From Pseudomonas asplenii (lineage in GTDB: Bacteria; Pseudomonadota; Gammaproteobacteria; Pseudomonadales; Pseudomonadaceae), in contig NZ_LT629777.1 in NCBI RefSeq assembly GCF_900105475.1, forward strand, positions 1,364,001 through 1,428,000: a stretch of DNA of 64,000 nucleotides, written 5' to 3'. The notes beneath the pieces are model-generated. The model did not search any database. It saw only the letters and a program-made list of their open reading frames with translations, and had not been told where the DNA came from. Below are positions 54,087-63,295 of this stretch, in pieces (within the stretch, counting starts at the first letter, position 1; each line of letters starts with the position of its first letter). The position numbers and the translations under genes were made by a program.

Positions 54087-57000
54087 TCACGCTACACGGA
54101 TAAAAAACACCACGATCCGCTGCGACCCCGGCACCCGCTGCAGGCCCGCCACCAACTTCACCAATCGCCCCTCTTCGAGCGCCACCCTGGCCGGTTGCAG
54201 CAGCGCGCTGTGGCTGGTCGAGCGGGTATCGACCAACCGCCGCAGCCAGTCATCCGTCAGTTGCAACGGCGCTCGCGGGGAGCTGAACAGCACCACCGAG
54301 TTGCCCTTGGTCCACTTGAGATGGATGAAGTAGTGATGCTCGGACCCCGGATGCACGCAGTCGAGGTTGACCGAGAGGTAGGAGCGGGCCTTGGGGATCT
54401 CGGTCACGACAAAACCGTGACGCCGCAGGATGTCTTTGACGGCACGCTCGGTATGCAGCGACAGGTCCTGGATACGGTGCCGCCCCTCGATGTCGAAGAA
54501 GCGCGGATTGATCACGTGGCCAGGGTCGAAATCCAGTCGGGAAAAGCCCGCGCTGCCCGGGGCACCGATGCGAAACGGATTCCGAATGGGCCGGTCGTCG
54601 AGTTCCCGGAACAGCACGTGCAGGTCCAGGCCTCGGGTTTCCCAGGTTTCCAGCGTGCGCCTGAGCGCGACCATGCGGCTGGCGGTGGTGGCGGTGCCTG
54701 CTGTGTCGGCACGCTCGACCAGCCGATTGAGCGTGAGTGTCCGGCTGTCAGCGGTCATTCCCGGTGCAATCGCGGCGAGCGAGCGCTCCGCGGGCACATC
54801 GAACAACGGCTCGCGCGGCGTCCACAGCCGAGTCTGCGGGTCGAAGGTGGCCGGCAGCGGTTGCTGGTCCAGGTGCGACCACCAGCGCTCGAAATCACTC
54901 AGCGCCAGCTCGGCCAAGGCACCGGGACGCCGGATGAACACGATCTCGGGATCGATGTCGGAACCCTCGGCAAGCAGTTCGAAATAATGCCCATCGAGTT
55001 TCAGCAGACGAACGTCGCTGTCGCGGTAGCGATACAGGCCCTTGTCCGCCGACAACTCGATAACGTCGCTGTCCTCCAGAGCCAGGCCCCAGGCCTTCCA
55101 GTGCGTACGCGCCGTTGCCGGTCGGCGGCTCATCCACGCCAACCTTGATACCGGAGCCACCGTGGGCGCCGGCTCGGCAGCCTGCACCCAGGGACGGTGA
55201 TAGGCCGCACGACTGGGGCCGGGCTGCGGCTCGGGTGCATCGGCACGCAACAGGTGCTCGCCAGGCTCGCGAATATGCAGGATCAGTTCATTCTCCTGCT
55301 CGGCGGTTTTCTTCAGGCGCAAGGCGCTTTCGCCCTTTGGCCGATAGACCTCGTAGTGCTGGCGACCATCGCTGATGAACTGCACGCCGTTTTTCACCTG
55401 ACTGCCGGCGTTGATCGGCCCACGCAGGGCCACCGCGTCGTCGTCGGCGAGGGTCGTTGCGTACCCCTGCAGCAAGGGCTCGGGCCGGGTTGGCGGATCG
55501 CGCTTTTTCAACGCCGCCGCGCCCTTGTGATACAGCGTGCGTCGTCGGCTGATGCTCCTGAGCACCGCACGCGCCCCGGCACCACTGGCCACTCGTGCCG
55601 GCCGCGCGGCCCAGCCCGCCGGGTAGAGGGTCAGGGCGATGTCGGCCAGGGTCATGTGCGCGGCCTTGAACAGTTCGAACGCATCACGCAGATCGCCGCT
55701 GCGATGGAACTGACGCAAGGCCACCGCCGTTTCATGGACATTGACACCAATACTGGCGACCGGCACCACCGACAGCACCCTCAGCCAGAAGGCGGTACGT
55801 TGTTCCCGCGCGAGGACCTCGCGCTGTTGCGACAACTGTCGCGCGGAATTCGAGACAGCCCTGGCCCGCAGTTGCGCCCGCAGCACAAAGGCATGAGCGA
55901 GGATCAGCGACAGGTCCGTGCGCGTGGTCTTTTCCAGGTGCAGCCACTGCTCGGGGTTCTGCGCGATCTCGCGGCGGACTTCCTTTTCCAATGCCTGCGG
56001 ACTTGGCACGGCCTGCTCCGGTTCGCTGGTCCACCAGCTTCTGACCACCTTGAACAGCCAGCCGGAGCTGACCGCCAACAGCGGACTCATCGACGAGGAA
56101 ACCGCTGTCGCAACATGGCCTGACTGCGGGCAGTCCTGCGCCGATGACAGTTCGGCGGGGTACTCCTCGATGACCTCCTCGGCCCAGCCCGCCGCCAACC
56201 GCTGCACGATATCCGTCACCCGCTGCGACGCCCGTTCGCGATCGACCAGCGCCCGCTGCGCCGCCTGCAGGTCCGGGTATTGCGTCAGGACCTGGGCATG
56301 GGGCGCACCAGGCAGATAGAGCAGCGTCAGCCCGGAGACCTTGTCGTGGATCGCCACCGCATTGCCCACATGCCGGGCGCGGGCGAAGGCCCGACCGGCG
56401 AAAGTGACGAAGTACAGTTCGATCGCCATGCGCTCACCAGGCGACAGCGTGGCGGACTCGCCACCCAGGGCCCGCTCGAACAGCTGCGCCGCCCGCTCGC
56501 CGAGCCCCTGTTGCCGGGCGCTGAACAACTCCAACCGGGCACGTTGCCGGACCAATCGATACAGCAGCGCCCGTTCCAGAAGCGGCAGCGCTTCGCGTCG
56601 GGGATCGTCGACGCCGTAGAAGGCTCGCTGAATCAGCGTGTCGTACTGCCCGCCCAGGTCCAACGCGAAAATCGTCGAGATCAGATAATCGGGCGTCAGG
56701 CGCGACTCCCAGGTGCTGTCCAGGATCCGCCCATATTCCAACCGGCGACGGGTTCCCGGGAGTTGCGGGTCGAGGTTCTCCAGGGCCAGTTGCAGGAAGC
56801 TGTAGTTCCGGTGCCGTTCGCTGACCACCGTCTTCGGCCCCGAGCCGCCCACCGGCTGCTCGGGGTGCGGGCTCCATACCCGCTCGACGCTGTCGGGCAG
56901 GTCGAACAGCGGGCTATCGACATCCAGTCCCGGATAAAGGCCGTCCTGCTTGAGCCGCTCGATGATTTTTCCCCGGGCGAAATCGTCCAGGTCCGGCAAC

Positions 57001-59318
57001 TGCCGCTCCAGCCGACGCTCCAGGGCCTGCAGGCTTTGCTGGTGGCGACCGAGCAGACGCGCATACTGCCGACGCACCGCCAGCGCCGCGTCGGATAACC
57101 AAGCAGGCAGTTCGCGGGCCTGCGCGGTAGCGAATTGCAGGGCCGCGAGGTTGTCCAACGCCTGCTCGCGGGCATCGTGCCCGGGGACGACCAGGCTCTG
57201 CTCCAACTCATGGGCGAGCATTTGCAGGGAACCACGGACATCGGCGATCTCCGAGAAAGGTCGCAAGCCGCCCTCGATCGCCCGACAGATGCGCAGGTGC
57301 TGCTGAATCTGCTGTTGCACTCCCTCTCGCAGAGCATCGGCCGTGACGGGCCGATAATGCACCGCCACTCGCCCCTCCGCCGGTAACTGGCGCAGCCAGT
57401 CGCGCAGTGCAGCACGCTGATCGCGGGCCACCAGCGGCCAGAGGGTTTCGCCTTCCGGGGCGAGCAAGGTAAAGCCCACCTGCTGCGACAGGCTTTCGAG
57501 GTTGCTGAACGCCTCAAGGCCACCCAGCCGTCCCGGCACGAACAGCAAAGCCGGGGTATTCAACGTTCGATCCACCAGCGCCTGGCGAGTGGTGATGACA
57601 CAGGCGCCGGTCAGCGTCCAGGACGACGCCTCTGGCCCGACGCAGAGGCTGGCTATGCGGGTATCGGGCGCGCGGCGTGGTGCCACCGACGACGGCGCCG
57701 GCAATACCTCGAGCAGACGCTCCAGCTCGGGCTGCTCGATCAACCCGAGCTGACGTTGCATGCGCGCCTCGTACAGCAGGGCCTGGCAGCGCCCCTTGAA
57801 CAACCGCTCGGCAAGCTCGAAGCCCTGCTCGTCCTGGGTGCTCCAGAAGTCCGCTCGGGAATAGTCGTCGCGGCCCTGAAGCATTTCACGGACGAGGGCC
57901 GCCTGCTTCAGCCACGGTTCATGATCATCCAGCAGGACGCTCTGCTGCGACGCCCCGACCTGCGCCGTCCGTTGTTCGAGCAGCTTGAGCAACCCCCGCT
58001 CCTGACGCCGAACCTTGCTCTGACGCATGCGCTGGGGAATATCGGCGGCCAGGCTGCCAAAGGTGATCTCCAACATCCGATACTGCTCATCGCGACGCAA
58101 CCATCGCGCGAGCAGCGGCTTGAGGGCCGGCAGGTAGGTCAACGCGGAGCGCCCGGCCTGCATCGCCTCCACTGCCTGCGATGGGGTCAGGCGCTCGGCG
58201 TCGGTCAAGCGTTCCGGCAGCATGTACGCCGCATTGAGCAGCAAGGCGCCGGCCCATTCATTGGCCAGTTGCGTATCCAGCCGGCCGAGGGCGCTGTGGG
58301 CCAGGGCGTCGTCGGTGAGGCTCGCGCATGCCTGGAAGCCGTAGGCCAGGGCCGCCGTGTCGGTCTGACCGAACAGGTGATGACGCTCCTGCAACGGCAG
58401 CAGTTGCCAGAGTCGATAGTTTCCCGGCGCATTGAGGTGCCGTGGCAGTTCGCGTTGCAATTCGGCCAGGCTGGCGAACTCGAAGAATTCCTCGGCAAAT
58501 CCCGGCACAAAAACCACCTGGCGGCCCCGCGTGTCATTGTCGGCGCGCCACACATGCAGGGCACCACTGACCACCGGCGCGACCTGACCGAGCCCGGGCC
58601 AGACCAGCCCGGACACCGCCAACTGGGCCCAGCGCCCACCGGCCCACGCCCGGGCCTGGGCCGTCGGCGCCTCCAGTAGCCCCATCAGCATTCCGCTCGC
58701 CGCAGAAGACAACACACCGAGGCCGTGGGCCAGCAAGACCTTGTCGTGAAACAGCAACCTGTGCAGTTCGACCAGGCGATCGCGGCGCGAGAGGTGGCTG
58801 CCATCGGCCGGCAGTTGCCAGTAGTCATCCAGGGCCATCGCGATCCGGGAAGCCAGCCCCAAGCGCTTGAGGCGCTGCAACAGCTGGGCTGAGGTCCAGG
58901 CCAGCGGGCTGTCCGACACATCGGACAGGCTCAGTTCCACGCCCGTTTCCAGGACCAGGAACGGATTGCGCAACAGCGACAGGGCGACCTGCACCAAGGT
59001 GCGCGGCCCCTGGCGAGTGTCGCCTGGCGGTGGGGTGAACAGCAGCCGATGCGGATCATGCCCGAAGGTTTCGTTGAGGATCTGCTCGAGGACCACGGCG
59101 ATCCGTGGCGCACGCTCCAGCAGCTTGCTGAGTTGGCGCTGGCTGTCGAGGCCACGCGCCAGTGCCGCCTGCAGCCGATTGAGCGACAGGCTGGGATGCG
59201 GCGATGCAGCGAGATAGGCGAGCAGTTTCTCGTCGAAATGCTTGAGCAGCACGGCGTCGGGCGCGGGCAAAATCGCCGCTCGATCGGCACTGGCCGTACC
59301 CTGCGGAACACGCTCCAT
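54087..59318 (-). CDS. giant toxin-like protein (dermonecrotic-toxin/DUF6543-type)
   Basis: A 1743-residue protein starting at ATG 59318 after AGAGGGAAAGCTC. There is no signal peptide. It is mostly leucine- and arginine-rich helix, with two hydrophobic stretches: about 185-255 (LGVLSSAASGMLMGLL, VSGLVWPGLGQVAPVVSGAL) and about 1190-1215 (LRVLSVVPVASIGV). The C-terminal 400 residues change character, with tyrosine/aspartate-rich beta-like segments and a final domain containing NLDCVHPGSEHHYFIHLKW. Size, helix content and late C-terminal domain resemble the large Pseudomonas proteins annotated with dermonecrotic toxin (DUF6543) domains, but no catalytic motif could be confirmed. No VgrG, TpsB or immunity gene is recognised nearby. 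Confidence 0.6.
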   Translation of the reverse strand: MERVPQGTASADRAAILPAPDAVLLKHFDEKLLAYLAASPHPSLSLNRLQAALARGLDSQRQLSKLLERAPRIAVVLEQILNETFGHDPHRLLFTPPPGDTRQGPRTLVQVALSLLRNPFLVLETGVELSLSDVSDSPLAWTSAQLLQRLKRLGLASRIAMALDDYWQLPADGSHLSRRDRLVELHRLLFHDKVLLAHGLGVLSSAASGMLMGLLEAPTAQARAWAGGRWAQLAVSGLVWPGLGQVAPVVSGALHVWRADNDTRGRQVVFVPGFAEEFFEFASLAELQRELPRHLNAPGNYRLWQLLPLQERHHLFGQTDTAALAYGFQACASLTDDALAHSALGRLDTQLANEWAGALLLNAAYMLPERLTDAERLTPSQAVEAMQAGRSALTYLPALKPLLARWLRRDEQYRMLEITFGSLAADIPQRMRQSKVRRQERGLLKLLEQRTAQVGASQQSVLLDDHEPWLKQAALVREMLQGRDDYSRADFWSTQDEQGFELAERLFKGRCQALLYEARMQRQLGLIEQPELERLLEVLPAPSSVAPRRAPDTRIASLCVGPEASSWTLTGACVITTRQALVDRTLNTPALLFVPGRLGGLEAFSNLESLSQQVGFTLLAPEGETLWPLVARDQRAALRDWLRQLPAEGRVAVHYRPVTADALREGVQQQIQQHLRICRAIEGGLRPFSEIADVRGSLQMLAHELEQSLVVPGHDAREQALDNLAALQFATAQARELPAWLSDAALAVRRQYARLLGRHQQSLQALERRLERQLPDLDDFARGKIIERLKQDGLYPGLDVDSPLFDLPDSVERVWSPHPEQPVGGSGPKTVVSERHRNYSFLQLALENLDPQLPGTRRRLEYGRILDSTWESRLTPDYLISTIFALDLGGQYDTLIQRAFYGVDDPRREALPLLERALLYRLVRQRARLELFSARQQGLGERAAQLFERALGGESATLSPGERMAIELYFVTFAGRAFARARHVGNAVAIHDKVSGLTLLYLPGAPHAQVLTQYPDLQAAQRALVDRERASQRVTDIVQRLAAGWAEEVIEEYPAELSSAQDCPQSGHVATAVSSSMSPLLAVSSGWLFKVVRSWWTSEPEQAVPSPQALEKEVRREIAQNPEQWLHLEKTTRTDLSLILAHAFVLRAQLRARAVSNSARQLSQQREVLAREQRTAFWLRVLSVVPVASIGVNVHETAVALRQFHRSGDLRDAFELFKAAHMTLADIALTLYPAGWAARPARVASGAGARAVLRSISRRRTLYHKGAAALKKRDPPTRPEPLLQGYATTLADDDAVALRGPINAGSQVKNGVQFISDGRQHYEVYRPKGESALRLKKTAEQENELILHIREPGEHLLRADAPEPQPGPSRAAYHRPWVQAAEPAPTVAPVSRLAWMSRRPATARTHWKAWGLALEDSDVIELSADKGLYRYRDSDVRLLKLDGHYFELLAEGSDIDPEIVFIRRPGALAELALSDFERWWSHLDQQPLPATFDPQTRLWTPREPLFDVPAERSLAAIAPGMTADSRTLTLNRLVERADTAGTATTASRMVALRRTLETWETRGLDLHVLFRELDDRPIRNPFRIGAPGSAGFSRLDFDPGHVINPRFFDIEGRHRIQDLSLHTERAVKDILRRHGFVVTEIPKARSYLSVNLDCVHPGSEHHYFIHLKWTKGNSVVLFSSPRAPLQLTDDWLRRLVDTRSTSHSALLQPARVALEEGRLVKLVAGLQRVPGSQRIVVFFIRVA

Positions 59319-59466
59319 GAGCTTTCCCTCTTTCCATGGAAAAAGGTAAAAGCCTAAAGCGCGACCCGCCGGGTGCAGGCGTTAGATAGTTAGCCCTGCC
59401 AAGCGAAATCAGACTACCAGAGGATAATGATTGAGGTTTGAACCTGCTCTGGAAAGCAATTGTCGT

Positions 59467-60546
59467 TTAGCGATAAAACAACGCTATCAGCCAATGTCTC
59501 AAACTGTTGAAAAGCCTACCATCCGGTCGCACTCTGAACAGGCGCAGCAAGCGTAAGGTCAACAAAGTTCTGAATGAGGCCTTGTTTAGAGGGTCGTTAC
59601 TCAGGTTTTTCCAGCGAGAAACGATATCAGGGCAATCAGCCGCGACCCTGAAGTAAATGCGCAATGCGTGACTGAGCACAATAGACCTCGCATCCTCATC
59701 GCAGCTCTGCAATACCTCTCTCAGAGCTGTGTCTATTGCCTCGATGTCAACCTTCGAGCCAGGACTGCGTACTGCAACTATCGACTGGATACAGGATTTA
59801 TCCTTACCCAAGCGCTCAAATACGTGCTCCCAATATCGCTGCTTTATTCCCTGTGACAGGAGCGCCTGACGGTTCGAAGCCGCTGTGGAAATTTGCGCAG
59901 GATGGACCCTGTACAGTAGTAGCACCTCTGGGACATTAGCCATCTTCCATCCCGCGATAGCTGCCCGAACCCACAGATCATAGTCCTCGGCCTTGTCACA
60001 GGAAGGATCATAGCGAAGCTGTCTTGCCAAATCTGCGGACATCATGACGGTTGGGTGTGCGAACGGGGAGCCAAATAGCATTTCCATTTTTATTGCTGCC
60101 TCCGACTCCGGCAGTCTGACCGTACGTTGATCAGAAGAACCGAAGCGCTTCACCCAGCTACCGACAAGATCAACATTGGAATGCACCAAGTAGTCGAGTT
60201 GTCTTTCGAACCTGAAGGGTAGCGCAATATCATCCTGATCCATTCTCGCAACCCATTGACCTTCTGCGAGCTCCAGTGCCTTATTCAGGGTACTGGTCAA
60301 CCCCTGGTTTTTCTGAGTAAAAACTCTGACCCTGGGATCTTTTCGCTCATACTCCCTGAGTATTCCCAGTGAACCATCGCTGGAACCATCGTCGATGACA
60401 ATGAGCTCAAAATCCGTGACTGATTGAGCCAGTATGGAATCGATAGCCTCAACAAGAAAAGGCTGCCCGTTGTAAACTGGAAGCACTACAGAAATCAGAG
60501 GCTTTATCCTGCCGCTCAGGACGTCCGCCTGAAAGCTAGAATCCAT
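59467..60546 (-). CDS. family 2 glycosyltransferase
   Basis: A 359-residue GT-A glycosyltransferase from ATG 60546, overlapping the epimerase stop by 11 bp. The N-terminus has LISVVLPVYNGQPFLVEAID, a DDGSSDGS nucleotide loop, and the metal-binding MDQDDIALPFRF. AEDYDLWVR is the acceptor-side ED motif. The C-terminal third is of unknown fold. It is the last gene of the polysaccharide cluster in this window and probably adds one sugar of an O-antigen unit. Confidence 0.87.
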   Translation of the reverse strand: MDSSFQADVLSGRIKPLISVVLPVYNGQPFLVEAIDSILAQSVTDFELIVIDDGSSDGSLGILREYERKDPRVRVFTQKNQGLTSTLNKALELAEGQWVARMDQDDIALPFRFERQLDYLVHSNVDLVGSWVKRFGSSDQRTVRLPESEAAIKMEMLFGSPFAHPTVMMSADLARQLRYDPSCDKAEDYDLWVRAAIAGWKMANVPEVLLLYRVHPAQISTAASNRQALLSQGIKQRYWEHVFERLGKDKSCIQSIVAVRSPGSKVDIEAIDTALREVLQSCDEDARSIVLSHALRIYFRVAADCPDIVSRWKNLSNDPLNKASFRTLLTLRLLRLFRVRPDGRLFNSLRHWLIALFYR

Positions 60547-61492
60547 TTCTACCACTCCACAACCAATCACGTGTAGCAACAAGGCCGTCAAGAAGATCTA
60601 TCTTTGCCTTCCAGCCGGTATCGCGTGTCAACTTAGAACTATCAAGCACATTTTTTTTCACATCAAAGACACGCTCGGCCTGGTGCTCAACATCAACCTC
60701 GCAGTTAAGTTGCCGCATCAAGGGTCGGATATGATTGACAATGTCCATATTAGTCGAGCCAATAGAAGAGCCCAGATTATAGCACTCTGAAACCTTTCCA
60801 AACTCAAGGGCACTTACTATGCCTGAAGCAGCATCGGAGATGTACAAGTAATCTCGGACAGAGCCTGTATCACCAAATACCTTTATTGGTAACCCCTTGA
60901 TCGCGGAAGCTATTGCAGTAGAAATAAAACCTTGGCCAATGAACGGCCGTTGCCCCACACCATAGGCATTGGCGGGGCGAACACAAATAAACTGCAGACC
61001 ATGCGTCTTCGCGTACAGATAAGCGTAGTTTTCCAGTGTCAGCTTTGTCACGCCATAGGGTGAAATCGGGTTGGCCGGATGTCCCTCCATAATCGGAACA
61101 GACTGCGCCTCTCCGTATACCGTCCCTCCCGATGAAATCAGCACAAGCTTGATGGAGCGCCTTGCCGCCTCGGCAAAGAGTTGTACGGTCGGTGGCAAAT
61201 TCTGCAGAAGATCCGCCAGAGGATTTTCAAAAGATGTGTTTGGCACCGTGGCATATGCCAAGTGTATGACTTCCTGGTGGGCATCGAGCAGGTCGCCTAT
61301 CAGAGCTGGCTGACCAAAGTCACCACACACGTAGACAGCCTCTTCCGGAAGCGCAAATCGTGGCGAAGCACTTCTCCCGAGAACAGTGACTCGCCTGCCC
61401 GTGGCCAGAAGCTGAGGAACGAGGTAGGCGCCGATATAGCCTCCTCCACCGATCACCAGGGTGCTTTTTTCAGAGGCATTTCGAGTGCTCAT
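60536..61492 (-). CDS. NAD-dependent sugar epimerase/dehydratase
   Basis: An extended SDR of 318 residues from ATG 61492, overlapping the fucosyltransferase stop by ATGA; an ATG four codons earlier is possible. Features: LVIGGGGYIGAYLVPQL (NAD loop), Ser in LISSGGTVYGE, catalytic YGVTK, and RPANAYGVGQRP. It is UDP-glucose 4-epimerase-like (GalE/WbpP group). Product sugar not determinable. Confidence 0.86.
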   Translation of the reverse strand: MSTRNASEKSTLVIGGGGYIGAYLVPQLLATGRRVTVLGRSASPRFALPEEAVYVCGDFGQPALIGDLLDAHQEVIHLAYATVPNTSFENPLADLLQNLPPTVQLFAEAARRSIKLVLISSGGTVYGEAQSVPIMEGHPANPISPYGVTKLTLENYAYLYAKTHGLQFICVRPANAYGVGQRPFIGQGFISTAIASAIKGLPIKVFGDTGSVRDYLYISDAASGIVSALEFGKVSECYNLGSSIGSTNMDIVNHIRPLMRQLNCEVDVEHQAERVFDVKKNVLDSSKLTRDTGWKAKIDLLDGLVATRDWLWSGRNGF

Positions 61493-62355
61493 AAAACCAT
61501 CCACTCGGAGGGGATCAGATCTTTGGTATTAGTACCGTCAGTAAACCACTGCTTGGGAGCGATCACTATTTTTTCAGGAGAGGGGTTTAGCCAGGCGCCC
61601 CACCAGCTAAATGAACTGTTGGCAATGACATGGTGTTTACAGTAACTCATGAGGCGCATGTCATTATAGCTTTCGCCAGCTTTATTATGAGCAACAAAAT
61701 AAGACTCTGCCTCAAACTCCAAATTATCTTTCACCCACTCGATATCATCAGAGAAGACAAAAAATACAGGATTACCAGACCTCGCCGAGACATGTGCAAT
61801 CGCCGACCTGTAATACTCCAAAGAGCAAGAGGCATAAACAGAATTATTTAAATAATCCCCGCGCCTTATGTGGACACTTACAGAATTCGACTTACGAATT
61901 CTTTCAGAATAGAAGGAGTTCTCTTCTGACATATTCGAGTCGAAGGAAAAGTCTTGACGAATAACTTCAGAAAATTTATTGAAATATTTTTCGCTCTGCC
62001 AATAACCAAACAGATAACAATTCTTCGGAAGAAAATTAACACCCTCCCAGTACTGAAAAAAAGGCTCAATGGCCAGGCTTTTTTTTCGCAACCAGGAAAA
62101 TTGTGGTCGCCTCAAGACTCGATGGATAAAAAGATTTTGTTGCCAACCCAACACACTTTTTACATCTTCAACTTTTGCCAAGGAGCTTCTAACTTTGAAT
62201 ACCCGATCCAGTTCATATCCCTGATGCAGAGGGTAGGAGTCATATGATGAAATATCGAGCAACAAGTCGGACTTAAGTTCAAGAGACAGGGAACGAGCCA
62301 TGGCATATTGGAACATTTGGTTCCCAAGGCCGCCAATGATATTGGAAATAATCAT
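61489..62355 (-). CDS. alpha-1,2-fucosyltransferase family (GT11)
   Basis: A 288-residue glycosyltransferase with the GT11 motifs GGLGNQMFQYAMARSL at the N-terminus, VSVHIRRGDYL (about 160) and VIANSSFSWWGAWL (about 250). GT11 enzymes move fucose or a related 6-deoxyhexose from GDP-sugar. AAGGAAAAGCTAAC precedes the ATG. GC is visibly lower than the chromosome average, which suggests horizontal transfer. Confidence 0.88.
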   Translation of the reverse strand: MIISNIIGGLGNQMFQYAMARSLSLELKSDLLLDISSYDSYPLHQGYELDRVFKVRSSLAKVEDVKSVLGWQQNLFIHRVLRRPQFSWLRKKSLAIEPFFQYWEGVNFLPKNCYLFGYWQSEKYFNKFSEVIRQDFSFDSNMSEENSFYSERIRKSNSVSVHIRRGDYLNNSVYASCSLEYYRSAIAHVSARSGNPVFFVFSDDIEWVKDNLEFEAESYFVAHNKAGESYNDMRLMSYCKHHVIANSSFSWWGAWLNPSPEKIVIAPKQWFTDGTNTKDLIPSEWMVL

Positions 62356-62505
62356 GTTAGCTTTTCCTTTTTTTCACATCGAGCACCCTTGAAACCAGCG
62401 GCAAAAAATGTCAACCTTGAATAAGTTGTGTGTATTATCATGCAAACCTGAATCAACCACCCTTAATAGGCCACCCAAAAATTACGCTTAAATTCCAATT
62501 TCATG

Positions 62506-62525
62506 ACTACCGCCTGAGCGGTAGT
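62506..62525 (-). promoter_or_regulatory. hairpin with ops-like GGCGGTAG core
   Basis: ACTACCGC (62506-62513), CTGA, GCGGTAGT (62518-62525). On the minus strand, the direction of transcription, it reads ...TCAGGCGGTAGTCATG. This contains GGCGGTAG, the core of the ops/JUMPstart element bound by RfaH. It lies 150 bp before the fucosyltransferase. Confidence 0.4.
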
Positions 62526-62598
62526 TTTCAGGAGCAATCATTACATTACTGACACTGGCTAGATCAAACCGCCAGCACTGCTACGCAAAGAAGAATTC

Positions 62599-63285
62599 TT
62601 AGACAACCGATTTATTTTTTTTCTTCCAATTTTCCCAAACAAACTCATAGCACCATGTTTCATCATGAGTTTCTTCTAAAGCCTCACGCAGGGTTTCCCT
62701 CTTACTCTCAGCACCCGCAACGAAGTTATGAAACTGGACTTGAATATTTTCGATTTTACTAATATCACCAGAGGCAATAAGTGCTGGTAACACATCATAC
62801 TCACCCCCTTCAATATTTATTTTGATGAGGTTGATTTTATCTACATCCAATGCTTTGATGCACGGAGCAATAGAGCGAACCTCAACACGTTCTGTATTAC
62901 CCTTGGCCAGTGGCGATGAAAAGCTTGAGGCGTTTTCCGCAAGGGAAATATCAAGCCAACCATCGGACGAAGAAAGGCCATAGTTAAAGCATTTCACCTT
63001 GGGGATATCTGAGAAACGCAAGACACATTTATCGTAAAACGCCTTGACCGGTTCAAAAATATAGATATTGCAATTATATTTTTCATAAATATCGGCGGCA
63101 AAATCTCCCTGGTACCCACCCAGATCAAAAACAACGCTATTTTCATCAAGCGGGTAATTCAGTCTGAGGGTTTTATCACCTTCATCCCTGAACCATCTTT
63201 TCGCTTCCAGGAGAAAACTATCCTTCTTAATATGAACTTTATAAAGAAGGATGAGCCTTGCAACTACTTTCTTAAGAAAACTCAT
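62599..63285 (-). CDS. FkbM-family methyltransferase
   Basis: A 228-residue SAM-dependent methyltransferase. The ATG at 63285 follows GAGGAAGAA. The SAM-binding motif is VVFDLGGYQGDFAADIYEKY, followed by IYIFEPVKAFYDKC, and the FkbM-type INLIKINIEGGEYDVLPALI. It probably O-methylates a sugar or glycan end. GC is low. It starts 11 bp after the dehydratase stop. Confidence 0.87.
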   Translation of the reverse strand: MSFLKKVVARLILLYKVHIKKDSFLLEAKRWFRDEGDKTLRLNYPLDENSVVFDLGGYQGDFAADIYEKYNCNIYIFEPVKAFYDKCVLRFSDIPKVKCFNYGLSSSDGWLDISLAENASSFSSPLAKGNTERVEVRSIAPCIKALDVDKINLIKINIEGGEYDVLPALIASGDISKIENIQVQFHNFVAGAESKRETLREALEETHDETWCYEFVWENWKKKNKSVV

Positions 63286-63295
63286 TTCTTCCTCA

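Noticed and set aside
53713..54090. 125-codon ORF with GTG overlapping the toxin stop
   Set aside because: GTGA overlap is tempting, but it has no ribosome site of its own, its second half runs in another frame over the lipoprotein gene, and no domain is visible.
52697..59318. Integrative island at tRNA-Arg
   Set aside because: No integrase and no repeated tRNA 3' end were seen downstream; only the position is suggestive.
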